DNA of 12,335 nucleotides from Chrysochromulina tobinii. Taxonomy: Eukaryota; Haptophyta; Prymnesiales; Chrysochromulinaceae. Position numbers and translations under genes: made by a program. The stretch is taken from the NCBI GenBank assembly GCA_001275005.1, contig JWZX01001254.1, forward strand, positions 1 to 12,335. The letters are read 5' to 3'. This document shows positions 7,058 through 12,335 of this stretch, piece by piece. The stretch's first letter is position 1. Each line of letters starts with the position of its first letter. Below the pieces are notes generated by a model, which did not search any database, was not told where the DNA came from, and saw only the letters and a list, made by a program, of their open reading frames with translations.

Positions 7058-10000
7058 ATGGATCGATTCCTCAAGAGGCCAACGACACAACAGCCAGCCG
7101 TCCCTTCCAAGCGCCCTCATGCATCGACTCCGGCCATGAGTACCACCATGGCCGTTGGCTCCCGGTTCACTGAATGTCCCATCTGCAATCGCAGCGTGCC
7201 ACTCTCTCTTATCAACGAGCACATCGACTCGGGTTGCACTACCACCACCAGACACGAGTCGATGCAACCGCCTGCGTTGGCACCACCTGCGCTGGCACTC
7301 CCGCCAGCCGACTCTCCGCCAGCCACCGAACATCCCATTTGCAGGCCACCACCCGTCACGCAAGCGCCTTCTGCGCATGCGCCATGCTCACAGCCATCGC
7401 CCATCACAGAACCGCCACCTCCCAAGGCAGCGGGACCAAATGCTTTCGAAGCGCTCAAACGTGGCGCCGAGGCACTCAAGCCGCGGCACGTCTACTGCAC
7501 CCTACTTCCCGGCCCACCGCCTCGGCTGGCTTGGTCGACAGTCAGCGGTGGCTCGGCTGCGGCCGCGGTGGCGGAGGCTGCTTGGTCGTGTGAGGTCGAC
7601 CTGCGCAGTACTCCTCCTGTCAAGCTCATCCTGCGCCAGGAGACGCCAGCCTCGGCCCTCGCGAGTGCTCGGGACGGCGCTCAGGACGGCGCTCACGACG
7701 GCGCGCACGACGGCGGGATGCCGCTGCCTGAATGGTTTGAACACTCGCACAGCGGCCTGCGGATCAGCCTGACGAACCTGAGCGTGCCCGTGCTCAAGTC
7801 GGCGCTCCAAAAGAACATCCGGCTGAGCCGTCCCATCGAGGCTCTCCGATGCGCCTGGGCTCTCCTCCGCCACGTCGACCCTACCGGTACGCTGATTGCT
7901 CCTCATGACCTCTGATGACTTCGGATGACCTCCGACGACCTCGGATGACCTCCGATGACCTGCCTCATCAGGTAGCAGCCCGAGCGGCGCGGTGGAGCTC
8001 TTGCGTCGGCTGCCGATCATCGCGTTTGAGGATGGCCTACCGCCCCCGCTACTCGGGCCGCTCACCTGGCTGATGGTCGCTCACACGGCCAAGACGCCGC
8101 TGCCCCTCTCGTGCATGCATGTCAACCTGATACTTGCGGCCACGCTGCAGTTGGCCTCGAGCCGTTACCGAGAGCGCCTTCTCGGCGAGGGGCCGCGTGA
8201 TGGCGCGCGTGCGCCGCTGCCGTCGCTCGCGGACCTCATCAATCTCGACGCCAATCTCACGCCCTCCTCGAGCGAGATGGCCGTCGAGATTGCCGGGCGC
8301 CCTGGGCAGAGTGACGTTGAGGTCACTTGCGCGGCGTTCCGGGGCTGCTCTGAGGAGGACAGCGCGGCGGATGCGCGACTGGCGATGGACGTGGCTCGTG
8401 CGGCGCTGCTGCGAGCCGCGTACGGCGGCATGGGTGGCGACGTTGCCATGCTTCACAAAGCGGTCACTACGTGGTCGGCGCGTGGTGCTGAGCAGCCGAG
8501 CGAGTCACTCGCGTGGGGTGCGCGGCTGCGCGCGTGCGCAAGAGAGGCTTTGAGCGGCCGCGTGCTCAGCAGCGGCGGCTCCGAGGGGAGCGCCGAGGGG
8601 AACGCCAAGGGGAACGACCGCCCAAGATTGACGCTCGAAGATGCGATCGTGCGCGAGGCGCTGGGTGGCAACGTGCGACCTCCGGAACCGAGCTCGAGTG
8701 GCAGCCCTCGTGGCGGCACTCGTGACGGCGCGGACGGACGGACGGACGGAGGCGCACGTGCACCTGGCGCGTCGCTCGCAGAGGCGGAGCTTCGACGAGC
8801 GATGCGCGGTGAGGGTGGGCTTCGATGGGGCGACGTGCCGCTCTCGTCTCTCGACTTCCACTGCACGAATGTGCTCGACCAGGCGCTTGCCACTCCGGCC
8901 GTGCTCGCTTCTCTAAGGCAGGTCCTAGCGAGAGAGGATGCTGGAGCAGCGCCGTCAGAGGGGGCGGCCTTTGAGGCAGCCTTGGAGCCTGGCGCCCCCT
9001 CTGACGCCTCAAAGGCAGCCTTGGAGCTTGGCCAGCGGGCGATGTGGGCGTGCTCGTCAGCGCTCAACGTCAAGGAAGATTGGCTCGAAGGGAGGGCGCT
9101 AACGGCCAACCGAGGCGCGGCGGAGGGGATGGCGAGCTGTGCGACGGCTGGCGTCATCCCACCTGACTGGGAGCACCGCATGGCAGCCACTGATTGGTTG
9201 CGCGGCGTCGCCATCAGTCGGCTCGGCCTGACGACGAACCGAGCCGTGCAAGCGATGCGATTGGCCGAAGAAGTCTCCGCCAAGGCTCAGGCGGCGGCGA
9301 GAGCCTCTGGCTCGGCATCGTCCTCTGCACAGGCGGAGGCGTCATGGGCGGCGGAGGCGGCGGCGGCGGCGGCGGCGGTCGCAGCGAGCGGCGAGTACCC
9401 CCCACGCGAAGCTTCCCTCCTAGGGAACGCGTGGGCTGCCATTGGCCCGCACTGCCGCATGGCCGCGTGCGAGACCCTACAAAAGCTGCTCGCCAATGAG
9501 ATGCGACAGCGCGAGGCACAACAACGTCTCCTTGACGCGATGAGCCCCGGGCTGCTCCTCGAGGCGCCACCGCCACGCCACGTGGGCAGCACGAAGCCTG
9601 AGCCTCACGCGCACCTACCGGGCCTCTTCCTAGTGAAGGACTTTGTGTCCGAGGCGGAGGAGGCGGCCCTCATCGAGTGGTGCGTCTCGAGCCCAGCCTG
9701 GGGCACGCGTCTCTCTCTCTCTCTCTCTCCTCTCTCTCCTCTCTCTCTCTCTCCTCTCTCTCTCCTCTCTCTCTCCTATCTCTCTCTCTCTCTTTCTCTT
9801 TGTGTGTGTGTGTGCTGCCCACCGTATCAGCTGTGCGCGCGCGCGCGGCGCGCCTCCCGCTGCTTTCTTCTGAGCGCTCCCGCTCGGTCCTCTTCCTCTC
9901 TTGCAGGTGCGACTCGTGTGTCTGGCAGCCGTCGGCCGACAACCCATCCTCGCAGCCGCCGCCGCCGCCCACCAACCGCTGGCAGCTCTCCAAGTGGAAC

Positions 10001-10492
10001 GCATCCGGTGCGGGCAACGAAGGCAAATCATGGGGAGCCAACACGCGATCCGGCTCGAGTGGACGATTGGCGACGCCCAGATTGGATCCGCTCCCGCCGC
10101 CGCTGCTCGCAGTAGCCAACCGGATGGCGAGCCTCGCCCCCCATCTGCTTGAAAGGGGCACCTGGAGGCCCAACCAGGCCAATGCCATCAGCTACACCAA
10201 GGCCAAGGGTCACTATTTGGGCGCCCACTGCGACGACCGGCAGCTCAGCGGGCGGATACTGTGCAACCTCTCGCTCGGATGCGACGCTGTGATGACGTAC
10301 ACGAACGACAAGGACAAGGAAGAGAAGCCACACCGCGTCGAGCTGCCGCGCCGCTCCCTGCAGTTCCAGACGGGCCAAGTGCGCTTCAACTATGCCCACG
10401 GCATTGCCAGCGAAGACCTGCGGGGCGAACGGCGGGTCTCGATCACCTTTCGCAAGGAGCAGATTGCATCCAAGGCCGCGAATAAAAAGTGA
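7058..10492 (+). CDS. UBZ4 zinc finger - helical region - AlkB dioxygenase fusion protein (3 exons)
   Basis: Exons are 7058-7886, 7972-9679 and 9907-10492, giving 1040 aa. The phases match exactly: G/GT makes Gly277 and TG/G makes Trp846. ATG 7058 is the first in-frame ATG (GGCATGG). Residues 1-8, MDRFLKRP, resemble the PCNA-binding start of human ALKBH2. C40-x2-C43-x11-H55-x4-C60 (CPICNRSVPLSLINEH) is a UBZ4/Rad18-type ubiquitin-binding finger with FAN1-like spacing. A Pro-rich linker follows, then a helical block at 235-350 (LKSALQKNIRLSRPIEALRCA, ELLRRLPIIAFED) crossing intron 1, an unknown region with LDFHC at 570-574, and polyalanine near 731-749. The AlkB domain, about 826-1030, starts PGLFLVKDFVSEAEE. 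It keeps iron ligands H953-x-D955 and H1010, and R1022-x5-R1028 (RVSITFR) for 2-oxoglutarate and substrate. LPRRSL and HGI resemble ALKBH8; HCDD resembles ALKBH2. The likely role is oxidative dealkylation of DNA or RNA, perhaps at ubiquitin-marked repair sites. The exact AlkB subfamily is open. Confidence 0.85.
7673..7717. repeat. 12-bp coding minisatellite (GACGGCGCTCAC type)
   Basis: Three full 12-bp units and a partial fourth encode DGAQ-DGAH-DGAH-DGG in exon 1 of the AlkB fusion gene (about residues 206-220), in a linker between the Pro-rich part and the helical block. The length is a multiple of three, so copy changes keep the frame. The same unit occurs at 5786-5821 in the neighbouring gene. 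Confidence 0.85.
7887..7971 (+). other. Intron 1 of the AlkB fusion gene, made largely of a 10-bp repeat
   Basis: An 85-bp GT-AG intron (GTACGC...CATCAG). It contains an in-frame TGA at 7913-7915, its length is not a multiple of three, and only the AG at 7970-7971 gives the right phase for exon 2. From about 7903 to 7962 it is built of roughly six 10-bp units of the form GATGACCTC(C/G), in which TCCGA and TCGGA alternate, so neighbouring units can pair as small hairpins. Confidence 0.8.
8953..9006. repeat. 13-bp inverted repeat inside exon 2
   Basis: CGTCAGAGGGGGC (8953-8965) is the exact reverse complement of GCCCCCTCTGACG (8994-9006). A second, interleaved pair, CCTTTGAGG and CCTCAAAGG, and a direct repeat of GGCAGCCTTGGAGC lie in the same 80 bp. 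All of it is in frame and encodes the EAALEPGAPSDASKAALELG stretch, so it looks like a local duplication with an inversion component. Confidence 0.8.
9680..9906 (+). other. Intron 2 of the AlkB fusion gene, with CT and GT microsatellites
   Basis: A 227-bp intron with donor GTGCGT and acceptor CTCTCTTGCAG. I preferred this donor over the GT at 9709 because only it restores the frame and gives ALIEW-CDSCVWQPS, which fits the start of an AlkB domain. A nearly pure CT tract runs from 9710 to 9800, followed by a GT run at 9801-9814. The separate pyrimidine tract at 9888-9902 serves the acceptor. Confidence 0.85.
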
Positions 10493-10691
10493 GATAGTGA
10501 GTGCAGGCGGCGCAGTGCGCCAGTTCGGCCGCACAAAATGCGCGGGACGCTGCGGAGCGCAATAGTCGATAGTGGAGACTAAACGTCGACGGCGTGCAGG
10601 TGCACAATAACAATCAACAAGTCACTCTCAACACATGATCGCACGCTACGGCCCTACAGCGAACACACGACCAGCGTCAGCGAACACCGAC
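10493..10691. other. Gap between convergent genes
   Basis: This 199-bp gap holds the 3' ends of the AlkB gene (+) and the PRR11-like gene (-). It has a near-palindrome GGCGCAGTGCGCC near 10510 and partial repeats of CAGCGAACAC at 10655-10691. An AATAAA at 10481-10486 lies inside the last codons of the AlkB gene, just before its TGA. No gene is seen in it. Confidence 0.6.
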
Positions 10692-11891
10692 TTACAGCGA
10701 CATGGACAGCCCTCCGGCGGTCCCGCGCACCCACGTGATCCACGAGCCACGCGCATGCACGCCGTCCCTCCGCGGCCCCTGCTCTCGACCCGGGTCCTCG
10801 TGCTCCTGCCGCCGAATCTCACGAATCTCGGCGGAATGCTCGCCTACGACGGGCTCGTGCGCATGCTCGTCCCGACTGGCGACGCGTGCGCTCAGGCCGC
10901 GCTTGAGCGGCGACGGGACCTTGATGGCGCACCCGCTTCCGGCGCACGCCGCCACCGCCTTGCCCTGCACAGTCCCATTCTCCTTCGTGTTGTTGCGAGC
11001 TGGGGCGGCGTCGAGGTGGGCGGGCCCGAACTCCTTTGCAGCAACTGCTGCGGTGGCGGCAGCGCGCGGTGCTCCGCTCGTCTTAAGCTTGCGTCGCGCA
11101 CGCACTCCTTCGGGCGTCATCTCCTTGGGCTTCTCCGGAGCCGCGCGACCTTCGGCGTCTCCGGAAGCGTTGCGCAGCTTCACGCCGGAAAGGTCATCAA
11201 GGGAGATGGCGAAGCCGCCTGCGAGCCGCGCTCCTGGCAGCGTGGAGGCGGCACGGCGCTCCTCGGCCACGGGCAGGCGCATGGTGCTTGCGGCCGCGCT
11301 CCGAAGCTTCGATAGCCCACCAGCGAGGTCCGCCGCTGTCGGCAGCTGAGGCGCACGCGGCGCACGCGGCGCCTGCAGCTGAGGCAGCGGCGGCGGCGGT
11401 GGAGGCGGAGGAGCGCCCACCCCGATTGGTGGCGGCAGCAGCCCTCCGGTCATGGGTGAGGGTGTCGGGGCTCTTGTTGCCACGATAGTCGCGATAGCGT
11501 CCGTTTGGGTCTCAACGCTTCTCCTGCCCGCGCTGCACTTGAGGCGTTCGAGAAGGGTTGCAGCCTCGCACTGAAGGGCTCGGCGTAGCTCCTGATAGTC
11601 GGTGCAGGTCTGTGCAGAGTTTTCCCTACACCTGAGTAGCTGACGGAGCACCACTGCTGCACCCGCCGCGGCGATAAGGCTGGCCACGGCGCTTCGCGCG
11701 CGCTCGCGCCGCGACACGGCTGCATAGGCGCGGTGCAGCAGAGTCATCACGACGGCGCTTGATAGCGCACCAGAAGATAGGACGGCAAGTGTCAGTGATG
11801 GTGCTGGTCGTGTGTCCACCAGAGGAGCGGGCTTCTCGAGAGCGCGAGCGCGCTCTTCGAGAAGGGAGACCGCGATCTGATTGCTTACCAT
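10692..11891 (-). CDS. Proline-rich protein resembling PRR11
   Basis: A 399-aa protein starting at ATG 11891 (ACGATGG, A at -3) and ending at TAA 10692-10694. Two hydrophobic stretches at about 32-58 and 67-86 could be membrane-associated helices. A helix or coiled coil follows at about 88-120 (DYQELRRALQCEAATLLERL). TQT at 128-130 (SVETQTDA) matches the core of a dynein light chain LC8-binding motif. Eight prolines lie at 161-168. FAISLDDLSGVKLRNA (227-242) then resembles the ITVKDLLTVKLKK segment of human PRR11, and MTPEGVRARRKLK (258-270) resembles its LTP...RRKF segment. The order helix, polyproline, DLxxVKL, TP..RRK is the same as in PRR11, a cell-cycle and actin-linked protein as I recall. 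The assignment rests on my memory of that sequence. The charged last ~60 residues look poorly conserved, and the ATG|GTAAGC at the start also looks like a splice donor, so the model may need editing. Confidence 0.6.
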   Translation of the reverse strand: MVSNQIAVSLLEERARALEKPAPLVDTRPAPSLTLAVLSSGALSSAVVMTLLHRAYAAVSRRERARSAVASLIAAAGAAVVLRQLLRCRENSAQTCTDYQELRRALQCEAATLLERLKCSAGRRSVETQTDAIATIVATRAPTPSPMTGGLLPPPIGVGAPPPPPPPPLPQLQAPRAPRAPQLPTAADLAGGLSKLRSAAASTMRLPVAEERRAASTLPGARLAGGFAISLDDLSGVKLRNASGDAEGRAAPEKPKEMTPEGVRARRKLKTSGAPRAAATAAVAAKEFGPAHLDAAPARNNTKENGTVQGKAVAACAGSGCAIKVPSPLKRGLSARVASRDEHAHEPVVGEHSAEIREIRRQEHEDPGREQGPRRDGVHARGSWITWVRGTAGGLSMSL

Positions 11892-12273
11892 CGTGTTCAA
11901 AAGGCAAATGGTCGAAAAATGCTGTGAATGGCGAGGGAGACAAAGTTCAGTCAGTCAGTCAGGTTCGTCGCGGGAGACAAAGTTGAAAGGAGTTTCAGTC
12001 TTTCAGACTGTCCTGCAAGCAAGTAAGCAAGCAAGGAAGCAAGCTTGCTTACCGTCAGTCAGTTTCGTCGCGGTCCCCCCGCGCTCACCCACCGTCTCAA
12101 AGGACGGGAAAGGACGGCTCCGCTCCCCTCATTACACACTAGTTTCTTTCTTTGAAGTCAGAAAAGTGAAATACATGTAGGCGAAGGGGGAAATTCATGA
12201 GTTTATTTACTAACAAGTTTCTATTAATTACAGTTCACACTGCGGTCTGCTTAGCAACCGGGAAAAAATTGGG
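11892..12273. other. Repeat-rich region upstream of the PRR11-like gene
   Basis: No gene is evident. 11935-12073 is packed with short repeats: GGGAGACAAAGTT at 11935-11947 and 11972-11984, CAGT tetranucleotide runs, a 20-bp unit at 11954-11973 repeated at 12054-12073 with one mismatch and exactly 100 bp away, and AAGC runs at 12016-12050. After about 12130 the sequence becomes richer in A/T. It should contain the promoter of the minus-strand gene, but I see no TATA box or other recognisable site. Confidence 0.6.
12023..12052. repeat. Hairpin GTAAGCAAG / CTTGCTTAC in an AAGC repeat
   Basis: GTAAGCAAG (12023-12031) and CTTGCTTAC (12044-12052) are exact reverse complements 12 nt apart. The inner AAGCAAGCTTGCTT is itself a 14-bp palindrome. 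The structure arises from a run of AAGC units meeting its own inverse. Confidence 0.8.
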
Positions 12274-12335
12274 ATGGACCAGTTTGTGTGGGACGTCCCA
12301 GCTTGGGTGGTGTGTCCCGGAGAGGGAGTGGGATG
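12274..12335 (+). CDS. Possible start of a gene running off the window
   Basis: ATG 12274 (GGGATGGAC, G at -3 and +4) opens a frame that stays open for the last 20 codons and reads MDQFVWDVPAWVVCPGEG. This residue mix is unlike the Arg/Ala-rich shadow frames elsewhere. It is too short to identify, and a 12-bp palindrome, TGGGACGTCCCA at 12289-12300, lies within it. Treat it as a hint only. Confidence 0.2.
   Translation, partial: MDQFVWDVPAWVVCPGEGVG

Noticed and set aside
6872-7378. N-terminal extension of the JmjC frame to the ATG at 7378
   Set aside because: It runs antisense through exon 1 of the AlkB gene, including its zinc finger, and encodes Arg/Trp/Gly-rich sequence without a motif. 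ATG 6871 has a better context.
9709-9906. Alternative donor GT at 9709
   Set aside because: It gives the wrong phase for exon 3; the GTGCGT donor at 9680 restores the frame.
9680-10115. Exon 2 frame continuing through the CT repeat
   Set aside because: It translates the CT microsatellite into Leu/Ser repeats and loses the AlkB motifs, which are in another frame after the acceptor at 9906.
10635-11315. Plus-strand frame of 226 codons with a hydrophobic patch
   Set aside because: It is antisense to the PRR11-like gene, has no recognisable domain, and becomes low-complexity after the first third.
11935-12073. CRISPR-like array
   Set aside because: The repeats are short, mostly tetranucleotide slippage, without regular spacers or cas genes.

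Overview
The window reads as nuclear DNA from a GC-rich unicellular eukaryote, most likely an alga. The reasons are large uninterrupted GC-rich reading frames, two introns whose GT/AG boundaries and phases fit exactly, arginine/alanine-rich shadow frames, many short tandem and inverted repeats, and a cysteine-rich repeat (SD-x-CD-G-PGAEY-x-C-x-G-x-DC-DCGPR) that I associate with haptophyte and related algal proteomes. The haptophyte placement is an inference. I see no bacterial operons, Shine-Dalgarno sites, tRNA, rRNA or CRISPR array.

Layout. 1-1759: no convincing gene; it holds a 28-bp tandem duplication and two hairpins, one with a perfect 13-bp stem. 1760-2137: broken remnant of a cysteine-rich repeat gene. 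2299-2685: broken remnant of a charged, coiled-coil-like gene. 2804-2992: two clusters of a CTGACCCA-type short repeat. 3015-3968 (+): intact unknown protein of 317 aa. 4043-6871 (-): 942-aa protein with degenerate ankyrin repeats and a C-terminal JmjC domain of the JMJD6/JMJD8 kind. 6872-7057: short divergent promoter region with a hairpin. 7058-10492 (+): three-exon gene for a 1040-aa protein with a UBZ4-type zinc finger, a helical middle region and a complete AlkB-type dioxygenase domain. 10692-11891 (-): 399-aa proline-rich protein resembling PRR11. 11892-12335: simple repeats and, at the very end, a possible start of another gene.

The centre of interest is the head-to-head pair. Two Fe(II)/2-oxoglutarate dioxygenase genes, one JmjC and one AlkB, start only 186 bp apart. 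The AlkB protein begins MDRFLKRP, very like human ALKBH2 (MDRFLVKG), whose start carries a PCNA-binding APIM motif. It then has a ubiquitin-binding-type zinc finger, and a middle helical segment that recalls the C-terminal part of the RarA/WRNIP1 clamp-loader-like proteins. The simplest reading is an alkylation-repair dioxygenase tethered to ubiquitinated, PCNA-linked replication forks. This is inference from motifs; I could not run any search or structure prediction.
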